The position numbers and the translations under genes were made by a program. A stretch of 64,000 nt of DNA from the NCBI RefSeq assembly GCF_016495405.1, contig NZ_CP044522.1:3457638-3521637 (forward strand). The letters are read 5' to 3'. This DNA is from Cobetia sp. cqz5-12. Lineage in GTDB: Bacteria > Pseudomonadota > Gammaproteobacteria > Pseudomonadales > Halomonadaceae. Shown one piece after another: positions 28,467 to 39,446 of the stretch. The notes beneath the pieces were generated by a model that was not told the origin of the DNA, searched no databases, and saw only the letters and a list, made by a program, of their open reading frames with translations. The number at the start of each line of letters is the position of its first letter. Positions within the stretch are counted from its first letter, which is position 1.

Positions 28467-31400
28467 TCAGCCGTCAACGTTCGTCTTGAGACTGTTGCTG
28501 TCGAGCAGAGATTGAATGATCTGCGTATCCGTGTCGCCACCTGAGGTCAGGTCGACATCCTGCAGATTGATCTCCTGCGTGATATTGCTGCCGTTGGAGC
28601 CATCGACACTGATCTCGATATTGGTGCCCCCTTCTCCATCTGACTCGAAGTGCAGGAAGCTCGAGAGCGTATCGGCATCATCGTTGGACTGAAGCAGATC
28701 GGACAGATCGATGACATCGCCATCCTCGACACTGAAGTCGGTGATGGTATCCGTCGCCATGCCGCCTTCGCTGTTGATGTCATGACCGCTCAGCCATTGG
28801 AAGGTGTCAGCACCATCGCCGCCGGTGAGGATGTCGTTGCCGGAGCCACCAACCAGAAGATCATCGCCCTCACCACCGGACAGGATATCGTTGCCGGTGC
28901 CGCCCCGCAGCGTATCGTTGCCGCTGCCACCTTCCAGACGATCGCTGCCCACACCGCCACTCAAGATGTCATTGCCGCCCTGGCCAATCAGATAGTCCGC
29001 ATAGAACGGGCCATCGCCATCGCCCGTCAGGGTGTCGTTGCCAGAGGTCCCGATCAGGACCGACAGCTTGTCGACGTCGATGCTGACACTTGAAGCGTTG
29101 GTATCCCCGTCGTTGTCGACCGTGACGTAATCAAAGCTGTCCGTGGAACGCTCACTGACATTGTCCGGTGGCGTATAGGAAAAATCACCAGTCCCCAGAT
29201 TGAACAGCATGCTGCCGCCCAGTTCCGTCGAGATGGTCAACTCCAGGCTGTCCGCATCGTAGCTGCTGTTGTCGATGCCAGTGGCAGAAACAGCATTGGT
29301 ATCCGGGTCATAACTGTAGGTAGTGCCATCCACAGTGACCGACTGCAGATAACCACCATCCGCTCCCAACAAACTGCCATCTACGGAACTGCCTGATACC
29401 AGCTGACCACTGACGGGTGATTGGACCGTGGCAGCAAGCGTATCGTCCAGATCCTCGAAGCTGGTCACGACTGTACTATCGATATCTTCGTCCGCTGAAC
29501 CATCGTAGGCAATTGGATTGAGGTTGTCTTCATCGACACTGCCTCCCAGTCCTATCGCGTATGACTTGATGCCATTCTCCACCAGAAAATCTGTCCAGAT
29601 ATTCTCTTCACTCTCCGAGATACCTGCATCTGAACGGAAGATGGTATTACCCACAAGCACATTCAGGGCTTCATCATCACCATCACCAAAGTTAGGTTCA
29701 CCATCGGAGAAGAAATAGGAAATGCTTTGCGCATCCTCCAATGCTCCATCTTCAGAATAATTCTCGATAGCAGCTGCAAGAGCGGAATCATAATTGGTAT
29801 AACCACCGGCCTGCAGGTTATCCAGAATGCTCTCAGCCTCTCCTACGGTCACCCAAGCATTCTGAGCCGTACCGATGGATGAGAATGTCACCAGATTGAT
29901 ACGTACGTCACCAAAGTCATCGTAGGCCTCAATCAGAGACTTGATGGAATCAATAGCGCTCTGCAGGCGAGTTTCACCATCGATTCCATCAGTTGCATTC
30001 ATGGAACCTGACACATCAAGAATGATAGTGAGATTGGTATCCACCAACGTCGAGGAGAAGCTCTGTGCTTCTTGCTGCTCGGGGGCATCATCCTCGATGC
30101 CGATGGTCAGCGTACCGGTGGAGCTTGCGCCTTCGCTATCCGTTGCGAGTACACCGAAGTCCAGAGACAGGACATCTTCCCCGTCACCCGAGTGATCAAC
30201 CGCCTGACTCAGAGTGAAGGTATAGGCGCCGCTGTCATCGATGGTGACCGTCGCGACTTCATTGCCCTCGGCATCGGTTGCCACCATTGATTGGGTGCCA
30301 CTGCCGGACCAGGTCACCGCACTGCCACCGGAGGTGATGGCCGTGGCAGGCGCCGTCAGTACCAGCGAGACACTGTCACTGTCGACATCCGTGATGGAAA
30401 CCGTACCGGTGACGGTGGTGGCATCGGTGGTATCCGTGAAGCCATCAGCCGCATCACTGTCGGCGATACCACCTTCGAGCCCTTCTTCGCTGACGCGGCC
30501 TTCAGTCGCAGTCACTACCGGAGCGTCATTCGTCCCCTGGATGGTAATGGTGACATCCTGGGTAGCTGTCGCTCCCGCCGTATCCGTGACAGTGACGGTG
30601 TAGGTCAGGACCAGTGACTCGCCTGCAGACAGGTAGTTGAAGCTTTCCCCGGCAGCGCTGCTGTCGAAGGTCCAGTTGAGCGTTCCTTCCGTGTTCTCGT
30701 CATCGATGATGGCGCCGGTGTCCACCCCCAGCAGCGCAAGCAGATCATCATTGTCCAGCGCGCCAGTATCACCATTGCTGGAGACACTGGTCACGCTCGG
30801 CGTCACGCTATTGCTGAGATCCACATCCGTCACCGACAGCGTACCGCTGGTGCTCAGCGGTGAATCCGTCTCCGTCAGGCTGGCGGCTGCACTGTCGCCA
30901 CTGCTGACGCTGATCGCCGGCCCGTCGTTGCGACCATTGATGGTGATTGTCAGAGTGGTGCTGGAGGTATCACCGTCAGCATCCGTGATCACGTAGGTAT
31001 AGACATCCGTGACCGACTCACCTACCGCGAGGAACTGCAGATCTTCGCGCGCTGACTGGTAGCTATAGGAGCCATCTGCTTCAAGCGTCAGCTCGCCATA
31101 AGACCCAGTGATCACAGCCGCTGCGCCATCGCTCACCGCGACGGTTTCTGATCCGGAAGTGACGGCGGTGACGGTGACCGCATCGGCCCCCAGGGTATCC
31201 GCCGTCGCAGATGAGCCGTCCACCACATTGCCGGTAACGGCAGCACTGCGATTCTCGTTCATGCTACGGGTATCAGCATTGGCTATCGGCGCGGTGTCCA
31301 GAACGGTGACATCCAGACTGGATGTGGTGCTCTGACCGGCAAGATCCGTCACCACGACAGCGAAGTCGTCAACGACACTGTCATCGCCACCGGAATGATC

Positions 31401-34400
31401 AGCCGCAGTGCCATCTTCCACATAGCTGTAGAAGACCACCCCGGTGTCGGCATCATAGCCAGTGACGGTCAGCGTCCCTTCGCCATCTGGATTGGAGATC
31501 ACTACCGGTGAGGTGTTGGCATCCGTGATATCCACACCAGCGATCGTCACTGCCGCGATACCTGCCGCAGCTGTCACGGTAAAGGTATCGGTGACCGTAC
31601 TCCCTGTCGCTTCGGTGACGGACTGATCTTCCAGTGAATTGATGACCGGCTGTGCATCATCAGTACCGGTGATCACGATATCCACAGTCGTGGTGGAACC
31701 ATCGCTGAGCGTGACGGTGTACTGCTCGACAATCTCGTCGTCAGACGTCAGTCCCTGCACAGCAGCTGTGTCGTTGTCGAGTGTATAGGTCCAGCTACCG
31801 TCAGCATTGACAGTGAAGCTGCCGTAGGCACTGCTGTCATCGGTCGCAGCCACGAATGTCGGCGCAACACTATCGACATCGGTCGCGGTCAGCGTGCCTG
31901 AGGCTTGTGTCACACCATCTTCGACAACAGCGCCATCATCTGTACTGATGACAACCGGGTCATCGACCGCCGTGACATCCTGGAAGCTGAGAATGGCTTC
32001 ATCAATTTCGGTGCCATCCGTGATCACATAGGTGGTATCAGGCACCGGACCGTTGTAGTTCTCACCGGGTGTGAAGGTGAAGGTACCGTCAGTATTGATC
32101 AGCAGTGTGCCGACTTCCCCGAGATCCGCCGTCTCGCCCGAGTCGTAGGTATCGCCGTCAACAGTGAAGCTGACGACGCTCAACTCATCACCATCGGCGT
32201 CGACGTCGTTGTTCAAGACGTTGCCGCTGACCGGAGTATCTTCCTCGACCACGATCGGACCATCGTCATAGGCCACCGGCTTGTCATTCAAACCCTGGAC
32301 ATTGATGGTGATGTCGGCGGTATCCGAGTCGCCATCCGCATCCAGGATGGTGTACTCGAATACTTCCTTGACGAGGTCACCGGCACCCAGTGCCTGGGCA
32401 CGTACATCGTCCAGGTCATAACTGAAGCTGCCATCGGTATTGAGGGTCAGGCTGCCATAGCTGCCATCGACGGTAACACTACCCCCGTTGTCTGCCAGCA
32501 AGATGCCGTCCAGTTTCGTGATGGTCACGGCATCGGCACCAAGCTCATCCCGCCCGCCACCTACGACGCTGGAGATCACATTGGTGCTGATCACCGGCTC
32601 ACCATCAGGGGAAGTATCGTCCTCACGAATGGTGTAGGTGTCATCATTGGCGACAGGCGCGGTATCCAGAATCTTGACGTCGAGGCTGTCGGTGGTGCTC
32701 TGTCCTGCCAGGTCAGTGACGACCACGGCGAAGTTGTCGAACACGCTATCATCGCCAGCCGTGTGATCCGCAGCCGTGCCATCCTCCACATAGGTGTAGG
32801 ACACGGTGCCGGCATCGTAGCCCGTGATGGTCAGCGAGCCTTCATCATCAGTCGCGCCCGGAATCACGATGGGGTTATCTACTGACGCCGAAGTGATATC
32901 CGTGCCATTGATGGTGACGCTGGCGATTCCGGCATCCGCTGCCACCTCGAAGGTATCAGTGACCGTGGCACCCGTGGCCTCGGTCACTTCCTTGTCAGCC
33001 AGCGTGATGACCGGCACTGCGTCGCCCGAGCCCGTTATATTGATGGTCAGCGTGGTGCTGGAGGTGTCGCCATCGCTATCTTCCAGCACATAGGTGAAGA
33101 CATCTTCCGCCGGTTCGCCCTCTGCCAGAGACTGCGTCTTGGTGGTATCCAGAACGTAGGTATAGCTGCCGTCGCTGTTGAGCGTCAGCGTGCCGTAGTC
33201 ACCCGTGACCGTGGCACTGCCGCCGTCGGAAATCCCGGTATCGTTCAGTTTGCAGACCATGAACGGCGTATCTGCACCCAGGATGTCCTCATTGTCATTG
33301 GCGCCGTCGATCACGTTACCCGTGAGCTCGCCCGTCTCATCTTCATCAATATCGCGCTCATCCGGCTTGGCCGTCGGCGCAGTATCCAGAATCTTGACGT
33401 CAAGGCTGTCGCTGGTGCTCTGCCCAGCCAGGTCAGTGACGACCACGGCGAAGTTGTCGAACACGCTATCGTCGCCAGCCGTGTGATCCGCAGCCGTGCC
33501 ATCCTCCACATAGGTGTAGGACACGGTGCCGGAATCGTAGCCCGTGATGGTCAGCGTGCCTTCATCATCAGTCGCACCTGGAATCACGATGGGGTTATCC
33601 ACTGACGCCGAAGTGATATCCGTGCCATTGATGGTGACGCTGGCGATTCCGGCATCCGCTGCCACCTCGAAGGTGTCAGTGACCGTGGCACCTGTGGCCT
33701 CGGTCACTTCCTTGTCAGCCAACGTGATGACCGGCACTGCGTCGGTCGCGCCGGTGATGGTGATGTCGACCGTGGTGGTCGTCCCATCGGTCAGCGTGAC
33801 GGTGTACTGCTCGCCGATGGTGTCATCCGGCGTCAGGCCCTGCACCGCGGCCGACTCGTTGTCGAGAGTGTAGGTCCAGCTGCCATCGGCGGCGACCTCG
33901 AAGCTGCCGTAGACACTGCTGTCATCGGTGGCGGCGACGAAGGCCAGATCCGGGTTGTCGGCATCCGTGGCCGTCAGCGTGCCAGTGGCTTCCAGGGCGC
34001 CGTCTTCTGCCACGGCGCCGGTATCGGGGGAGATAACCGGCAGGTCGTCGGTGCCGGTGATGGTGATGACGACGTTCTGGGTGTCCGTCGCGCCGGCGGT
34101 GTCGGTGACTGTCACCGCATAGGTCAGCGTCAGCACCTCACCCGCCGCCAGGTAGTCGAAATCTTCCCCGACCGTGCTGCTGTCGAAGTCCCAGGTGAGA
34201 TTGCCGTCAGTGCCGCTGCCCTCGATGATGGCCGCGGCATCCACGCCCAGCATGCCGAGCAGATCGGTCTCAGACAGCGTGCCGGTATCCCCGTCAGCGT
34301 CGACGCCGGTGACGCTCGGCGTGACGCTATCGGTGAGGTCCACGTCCGACACGGACAGTGTGCCCGTGGCCGACAGCGGCGCATTCGCTTCTGTCAGACT

Positions 34401-37400
34401 GGCGGCGGCACTGTCGTCCGCGTCCACACGGATCACCGGGCCATCGTTGGCACCGGTAATGGTGATGTCGACCGTGGTGGTCGAGTCATCGCTCAGCGTG
34501 ACGGTGTATTGCTCGGTGACCGTCTGGCCCGCGGCCAGCGCCTGGGTCGCCTCGGCATCGTTGGCAAGGTCATAGGTCCAGTTGCCCGCGGCATCGACCG
34601 TGAAGGTGCCGTAGTCGCTGCCGTCGGTGGCCGCGACAAAGGCCAGGTCGGCATTGTCGGCGTCCGTCGCGGTCAGCGTGCCACTGACACTCTGGGTGCC
34701 GTCTTCTGCCACGGCGCCGGTATCGGCGGAGATGACCGGCAGGTCGTCGGTGCCGGTGATGGTGATGACGACGTTCTGGGTGTCAGTCGCGCCGGCGGTG
34801 TCGGTGACCGTCACCGCATAGGTCAGCGTCAGCACCTCACCCGCCGCCAGGTAGTCGAAATCTTCCCCGACCGTGCTGCTGTCGAAGTCCCAGGTGAGAT
34901 TGCCGTCAGTGCCGGTGCCCTCGATGATGGCCGCGGCATCCACGCCCAGCATGCCGAGCAGATCGCTCTCGGACAGCGTGCCGATATCCCCGTCAGCGTC
35001 GACGCCGGTGACGCTCGGCGTGACGCTATCGGTGAGGTCCACGTCCGACACGGACAGTGTGCCCGTGGCCGACAGCGGCGCATTCGCTTCTGTCAGACTG
35101 GCGGCGGCACTGTCGTCCGCGTCCACACGGATCACCGGGCCATCGTTGGCACCGGTAATGGTGATGTCGACCGTGGTGGTCGAGTCATCGCTCAGCGTGA
35201 CGGTGTATTGCTCGGTGACCGTCTGGCCCGCGGCCAGCGCCTGGGTCGCCTCGGCATCGTTGGCAAGGTCATAGGTCCAGTTGCCCGCGGCATCGACCGT
35301 GAAGGTGCCGTAGTCGCTGCCGTCGGTGGCCGCGACAAAGGCCAGGTCGGCATTGTCGGCGTCCGTCGCGGTCAGCGTGCCACTGACACTCTGGGTGCCG
35401 TCTTCTGCCACGGCGCCGGTATCGGCGGAGATGACCGGCAGGTCGTCGGTGCCGGTGATGGTGATGACGACGTTCTGGGTGTCAGTCGCGCCGGCGGTGT
35501 CGGTGACCGTCACCGCATAGGTCAGCGTCAGCACCTCACCCGCCGCCAGGTAGTCGAAATCTTCCCCGACCGTGCTGCTGTCGAAGTCCCAGGTGAGATT
35601 GCCGTCAGTGCCGGTGCCCTCGATGATGGCCGCGGCATCCACGCCCAGCATGCCGAGCAGATCGCTCTCGGACAGCGTGCCGATATCCCCGTCAGCGTCG
35701 ACGCCGGTGACGCTCGGCGTGACGCTATCGGTGAGGTCCACGTCCGACACGGACAGCGTGCCCGTGGCCGACAGCGGCGCATTCGCTTCTGTCAGACTGG
35801 CGGCGGCACTGTCGTCCGCGTCCACACGGATCACCGGGCCATCGTTGTCACCGGTAATGGTGATGTCGACCGTGGTGGTCGAGTCATCGCTCAGCGTGAC
35901 GGTATAGCTCTCGGTGACGGTCTCGCCGGCAGCCAGTGCCTGGGTTTCGGCGGCGTCATTGTCGAGGGTGTAGGTCCAGCTGCCGTCGGCGGCGACCTCG
36001 AAGCTGCCGTAGACACTGCTGTCATCGGTGGCGGCGACGAAGGCCAGATCCGGGTTGTCGGCATCCGTGGCCGTCAGCGTACCGCTGGCTTCCAGGGTGG
36101 TGTCTTCGGTGACTTCACCGCTGTCATCGGAGATCACGGCGCCATCGTCCACGCCGGTAATGACGATGTCGACCGTGGTGGTCGAGTCATCGCTCAGCGT
36201 GACGGTGTAGGTCTCGGTGACGGTCTCGCCGGCAGCCAGTGCCTGGGTTTCGGCGGCGTCGTTGTCGAGCGTGTAGGTCCAGCTGCCGTCGGCGGCGACC
36301 TCGAAGCTGCCGTAGACACTGCTGTCATCGGTGGCGGCGACGAAGGCCAGATCCGGGTTGTCGGCATCCGTGGCCGTCAGCGTACCGCTGGCTTCCAGGG
36401 TGGTGTCTTCGGTGACTTCACCGCTGTCATCGGAGATCACGGCGCCATCGTCCACGCCGGTGATGACGATGTCGACCGTGGTGGTCGAGTCATCGCTCAG
36501 CGTGACGGTGTAGGTCTCGGTGACGGTCTCGCCGGCAGCCAGTGCCTGGGTTTCGGCGGCGTCGTTGTCGAGCGTGTAGGTCCAGCTGCCGTCGGCGGCG
36601 ACCTCGAAGCTGCCGTAGACACTGCTGTCATCGGTGGCGGCGACGAAGGCCAGATCCGGGTTGTCGGCATCCGTGGCCGTCAGCGTACCGCTGGCTTCCA
36701 GAGCGCCGTCTTCTTCCACGGCGCCAGCACCGGCCGTGATGACCGGCAGGTCGTCGGTACCGGTGATGACGATGTCGACCGTGGTGGTCGAGTCATCGCT
36801 CAGCGTGACGGTGTAGGTCTCGGTGACGGTCTCGCCGGCAGCCAGTGCCTGGGTTTCGGCGGCGTCGTTGTCGAGCGTGTAGGTCCAGCTGCCGTCGGCG
36901 GCGACCTCGAAGCTGCCGTAGACACTGCTGTCATCGGTGGCGGCGACGAAGGCCAGATCCGGGTTGTCGGCATCCGTGGCCGTCAGCGTACCGCTGGCTT
37001 CCAGGGTGGTGTCTTCGGTGACTTCACCGCTGTCATCGGAGATCACGGCGCCATCGTCCACGCCGGTAATGACGATGTCGACCGTGGTGGTCGAGTCATC
37101 GCTCAGCGTGACGGTATAGCTCTCGGTGACGGTCTCGCCGGCAGCCAGTGCCTGGGTTTCGGCGGCGTCGTTGTCGAGCGTGTAGGTCCAGCTGCCGTCG
37201 GCGGCGACCTCGAAGCTGCCGTAGACACTGCTGTCATCGGTGGCGGCGACGAAGGCCAGATCCGGGTTGTCGGCATCCGTGGCCGTCAGCGTACCGCTGG
37301 CTTCCAGAGTGCCGTCTTCTTCCACGGCGCCAGCACCGGCCGTGATGACCGGCAGGTCGTCGGTACCGGTGATGACGATGTCGACCGTGGTGGTCGAGTC

Positions 37401-39446
37401 ATCGCTCAGCGTGACGGTGTAGGTCTCGGTGACGGTCTCGCCGGCAGCCAGTGCCTGGGTTTCGGCGGCGTCGTTGTCGAGCGTGTAGGTCCAGCTGCCG
37501 TCGGCGGCGACCTCGAAGCTGCCGTAGACACTGCTGTCATCGGTGGCGGCGACGAAGGCCAGATCCGGGTTGTCGGCATCCGTGGCCGTCAGCGTACCGC
37601 TGGCTTCCAGGGTGGTGTCTTCGGTGACTTCACCGCTGTCATCGGAGATCACGGCGCCATCGTCCACGCCGGTGATGACGATGTCGACCGTGGTGGTCGA
37701 GTCATCGCTCAGCGTGACGGTGTAGGTCTCGGTGACGGTCTCGCCGGCAGCCAGTGCCTGGGTTTCGGCGGCGTCGTTGTCGAGCGTGTAGGTCCAGCTG
37801 CCGTCGGCGGCGACCTCGAAGCTGCCGTAGACACTGCTGTCATCGGTGGCGGCGACGAAGGCCAGATCCGGGTTGTCGGCATCCGTGGCCGTCAGCGTAC
37901 CGCTGGCTTCCAGAGTGCCGTCTTCTTCCACGGCGCCAGCACCGGCCGTGATGACCGGCAGGTCGTCGGTACCGGTGATGACGATGTCGACCGTGGTGGT
38001 CGAGTCATCGCTCAGCGTGACGGTGTAGGTCTCGGTGACGGTCTCGCCGGCAGCCAGTGCCTGGGTTTCGGCGGCGTCGTTGTCGAGCGTGTAGGTCCAG
38101 CTGCCGTCGGCGGCGACCTCGAAGCTGCCGTAGACACTGCTGTCATCGGTGGCGGCGACGAAGGCCAGATCCGGGTTGTCGGCATCCGTGGCCGTCAGCG
38201 TACCGCTGGCTTCCAGAGTGCCGTCTTCTTCCACGGCGCCAGCACCGGCCGTGATGACCGGCAGGTCGTCGGTACCGGTGATGACGATGTCGACCGTGGT
38301 GGTCGAGTCATCGCTCAGCGTGACGGTGTAGGTCTCGGTGACGGTCTCGCCGGCAGCCAGTGCCTGGGTTTCGGCGGCGTCGTTGTCGAGCGTGTAGGTC
38401 CAGCTGCCGTCGGCGGCGACCTCGAAGCTGCCGTAGACACTGCTGTCATCGGTGGCGGCGACGAAGGCCAGATCCGGGTTGTCGGCATCCGTGGCCGTCA
38501 GCGTACCGCTGGCTTCCAGAGTGCCGTCTTCTTCCACGGCGCCAGCACCGGCCGTGATGACCGGCAGGTCGTCGGTACCGGTGATGACGATGTCGACCGT
38601 GGTGGTCGAGTCATCGCTCAGCGTGACGGTGTAGGTCTCGGTGGCGGTCTCGCCGGCAGCCAGTGCCTGGGTTTCGGCGGCGTCATTGTCGAGGGTGTAG
38701 GTCCAGCTGCCGTCGGCGGCGACCTCGAAGCTGCCGTAGACACTGCTGTCATCGGTGGCGGCGACGAAGGCCAGATCCGGGTTGTCGGCATCCGTGGCCG
38801 TCAGCGTACCGCTGGCTTCCAGGGTGGTGTCTTCGGTGACTTCACCGCTGTCATCGGAGATCACGGCGCCATCGTCCACGCCGGTAATGACGATGTCGAC
38901 CGTGGTGGTCGAGTCATCGCTCAGCGTGACGGTATAGCTCTCGGTGACGGTCTCGCCGGCAGCCAGTGCCTGGGTTTCGGCGACGTCGTTGTCGAGCGTG
39001 TAGGTCCAGCTGCCGTCGGCGGCGACCTCGAAGCTGCCGTAGACACTGCTGTCATCGGTGGCGGCGACGAAGGCCAGATCCGGGTTGTCGGCATCCGTGG
39101 CCGTCAGCGTACCGCTGGCTTCCAGAGTGCCGTCTTCTTCCACGGCGCCAGCACCGGCCGTGATGACCGGTAGGTCGTCGGTACCGGTGATGACGATATC
39201 GACCGTGGTGGTCGAGTCATCGCTCAGCGTGACGGTATAGGTCTCGGTGACGGTCTCGCCGGCAGCCAGTGCCTGGGTTTCGGCGGCGTCGTTGTCGAGC
39301 GTGTAGGTCCAGCTGCCGTCGGCGGCGACCTCGAAGCTGCCGTAGACACTGCTGTCATCGGTGGCGGCGACGAAGGCCAGATCCGGGTTGTCGGCATCCG
39401 TGGCCGTCAGCGTACCGCTGGCTTCCAGAGTGCCGTCTTCTTCCAC
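28467..39446 (-). CDS. lapA: lapA segment 3: VCBS repeats 24-34, composite repeats, VWA and RTX C-terminus
   Basis: 3,659 codons ending at the true stop. After 11 VCBS units come three composite repeats (33752-35848), then cadherin-like units beginning VPVITLADKEVTEATGA (two close copies and one diverged, about 720 bp apart), and a unit with AYDDGPIVVEEDTPVSGNVL. Near 30020 (plus strand) a VWA domain starts with IILDVSGSMNATDG, an intact metal-ion site DxSxS. RTX nonapeptides such as GGSGNDTLRGGTGNDILSGG follow, then an acidic C-terminus that should hold the type I secretion signal (DTITDFSVEDGDVIDLSDLL). The apparent ATG at 39446 is internal. Confidence 0.85.
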   Translation of the reverse strand: MEEDGTLEASGTLTATDADNPDLAFVAATDDSSVYGSFEVAADGSWTYTLDNDAAETQALAAGETVTETYTVTLSDDSTTTVDIVITGTDDLPVITAGAGAVEEDGTLEASGTLTATDADNPDLAFVAATDDSSVYGSFEVAADGSWTYTLDNDVAETQALAAGETVTESYTVTLSDDSTTTVDIVITGVDDGAVISDDSGEVTEDTTLEASGTLTATDADNPDLAFVAATDDSSVYGSFEVAADGSWTYTLDNDAAETQALAAGETATETYTVTLSDDSTTTVDIVITGTDDLPVITAGAGAVEEDGTLEASGTLTATDADNPDLAFVAATDDSSVYGSFEVAADGSWTYTLDNDAAETQALAAGETVTETYTVTLSDDSTTTVDIVITGTDDLPVITAGAGAVEEDGTLEASGTLTATDADNPDLAFVAATDDSSVYGSFEVAADGSWTYTLDNDAAETQALAAGETVTETYTVTLSDDSTTTVDIVITGTDDLPVITAGAGAVEEDGTLEASGTLTATDADNPDLAFVAATDDSSVYGSFEVAADGSWTYTLDNDAAETQALAAGETVTETYTVTLSDDSTTTVDIVITGVDDGAVISDDSGEVTEDTTLEASGTLTATDADNPDLAFVAATDDSSVYGSFEVAADGSWTYTLDNDAAETQALAAGETVTETYTVTLSDDSTTTVDIVITGTDDLPVITAGAGAVEEDGTLEASGTLTATDADNPDLAFVAATDDSSVYGSFEVAADGSWTYTLDNDAAETQALAAGETVTESYTVTLSDDSTTTVDIVITGVDDGAVISDDSGEVTEDTTLEASGTLTATDADNPDLAFVAATDDSSVYGSFEVAADGSWTYTLDNDAAETQALAAGETVTETYTVTLSDDSTTTVDIVITGTDDLPVITAGAGAVEEDGALEASGTLTATDADNPDLAFVAATDDSSVYGSFEVAADGSWTYTLDNDAAETQALAAGETVTETYTVTLSDDSTTTVDIVITGVDDGAVISDDSGEVTEDTTLEASGTLTATDADNPDLAFVAATDDSSVYGSFEVAADGSWTYTLDNDAAETQALAAGETVTETYTVTLSDDSTTTVDIVITGVDDGAVISDDSGEVTEDTTLEASGTLTATDADNPDLAFVAATDDSSVYGSFEVAADGSWTYTLDNDAAETQALAAGETVTESYTVTLSDDSTTTVDITITGDNDGPVIRVDADDSAAASLTEANAPLSATGTLSVSDVDLTDSVTPSVTGVDADGDIGTLSESDLLGMLGVDAAAIIEGTGTDGNLTWDFDSSTVGEDFDYLAAGEVLTLTYAVTVTDTAGATDTQNVVITITGTDDLPVISADTGAVAEDGTQSVSGTLTATDADNADLAFVAATDGSDYGTFTVDAAGNWTYDLANDAEATQALAAGQTVTEQYTVTLSDDSTTTVDITITGANDGPVIRVDADDSAAASLTEANAPLSATGTLSVSDVDLTDSVTPSVTGVDADGDIGTLSESDLLGMLGVDAAAIIEGTGTDGNLTWDFDSSTVGEDFDYLAAGEVLTLTYAVTVTDTAGATDTQNVVITITGTDDLPVISADTGAVAEDGTQSVSGTLTATDADNADLAFVAATDGSDYGTFTVDAAGNWTYDLANDAEATQALAAGQTVTEQYTVTLSDDSTTTVDITITGANDGPVIRVDADDSAAASLTEANAPLSATGTLSVSDVDLTDSVTPSVTGVDADGDTGTLSETDLLGMLGVDAAAIIEGSGTDGNLTWDFDSSTVGEDFDYLAAGEVLTLTYAVTVTDTAGATDTQNVVITITGTDDLPVISPDTGAVAEDGALEATGTLTATDADNPDLAFVAATDDSSVYGSFEVAADGSWTYTLDNESAAVQGLTPDDTIGEQYTVTLTDGTTTTVDITITGATDAVPVITLADKEVTEATGATVTDTFEVAADAGIASVTINGTDITSASVDNPIVIPGATDDEGTLTITGYDSGTVSYTYVEDGTAADHTAGDDSVFDNFAVVVTDLAGQSTSDSLDVKILDTAPTAKPDERDIDEDETGELTGNVIDGANDNEDILGADTPFMVCKLNDTGISDGGSATVTGDYGTLTLNSDGSYTYVLDTTKTQSLAEGEPAEDVFTYVLEDSDGDTSSTTLTINITGSGDAVPVITLADKEVTEATGATVTDTFEVAADAGIASVTINGTDITSASVDNPIVIPGATDDEGSLTITGYDAGTVSYTYVEDGTAADHTAGDDSVFDNFAVVVTDLAGQSTTDSLDVKILDTAPVANDDTYTIREDDTSPDGEPVISTNVISSVVGGGRDELGADAVTITKLDGILLADNGGSVTVDGSYGSLTLNTDGSFSYDLDDVRAQALGAGDLVKEVFEYTILDADGDSDTADITINVQGLNDKPVAYDDGPIVVEEDTPVSGNVLNNDVDADGDELSVVSFTVDGDTYDSGETADLGEVGTLLINTDGTFTFTPGENYNGPVPDTTYVITDGTEIDEAILSFQDVTAVDDPVVISTDDGAVVEDGVTQASGTLTATDVDSVAPTFVAATDDSSAYGSFTVNADGSWTYTLDNDTAAVQGLTSDDEIVEQYTVTLSDGSTTTVDIVITGTDDAQPVINSLEDQSVTEATGSTVTDTFTVTAAAGIAAVTIAGVDITDANTSPVVISNPDGEGTLTVTGYDADTGVVFYSYVEDGTAADHSGGDDSVVDDFAVVVTDLAGQSTTSSLDVTVLDTAPIANADTRSMNENRSAAVTGNVVDGSSATADTLGADAVTVTAVTSGSETVAVSDGAAAVITGSYGELTLEADGSYSYQSAREDLQFLAVGESVTDVYTYVITDADGDTSSTTLTITINGRNDGPAISVSSGDSAAASLTETDSPLSTSGTLSVTDVDLSNSVTPSVTSVSSNGDTGALDNDDLLALLGVDTGAIIDDENTEGTLNWTFDSSAAGESFNYLSAGESLVLTYTVTVTDTAGATATQDVTITIQGTNDAPVVTATEGRVSEEGLEGGIADSDAADGFTDTTDATTVTGTVSITDVDSDSVSLVLTAPATAITSGGSAVTWSGSGTQSMVATDAEGNEVATVTIDDSGAYTFTLSQAVDHSGDGEDVLSLDFGVLATDSEGASSTGTLTIGIEDDAPEQQEAQSFSSTLVDTNLTIILDVSGSMNATDGIDGETRLQSAIDSIKSLIEAYDDFGDVRINLVTFSSIGTAQNAWVTVGEAESILDNLQAGGYTNYDSALAAAIENYSEDGALEDAQSISYFFSDGEPNFGDGDDEALNVLVGNTIFRSDAGISESEENIWTDFLVENGIKSYAIGLGGSVDEDNLNPIAYDGSADEDIDSTVVTSFEDLDDTLAATVQSPVSGQLVSGSSVDGSLLGADGGYLQSVTVDGTTYSYDPDTNAVSATGIDNSSYDADSLELTISTELGGSMLFNLGTGDFSYTPPDNVSERSTDSFDYVTVDNDGDTNASSVSIDVDKLSVLIGTSGNDTLTGDGDGPFYADYLIGQGGNDILSGGVGSDRLEGGSGNDTLRGGTGNDILSGGEGDDLLVGGSGNDILTGGDGADTFQWLSGHDINSEGGMATDTITDFSVEDGDVIDLSDLLQSNDDADTLSSFLHFESDGEGGTNIEISVDGSNGSNITQEINLQDVDLTSGGDTDTQIIQSLLDSNSLKTNVDG
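28801..28995 (-). repeat. RTX calcium-binding nonapeptide repeats
   Basis: About six to seven GGxGxDxLx units in the C-terminus of the adhesin. They bind calcium and drive folding after type I export. They are typical of substrates of LapBCE-like exporters. Confidence 0.9.
33752..35848 (-). repeat. three tandem 699-bp composite repeats (233 aa each)
   Basis: Equivalent blocks begin near 35848, 35149 and 34450. Each holds a unit with VIRVDADDSAAASLTEANAP followed by a VCBS-like unit (SADTGAVAEDGTQSVSG). The first two are nearly identical in DNA. The third carries a VCBS half resembling the 303-bp array (SSVYGSFEVAADGSWTYTLD), which suggests recombination between arrays. Confidence 0.85.
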
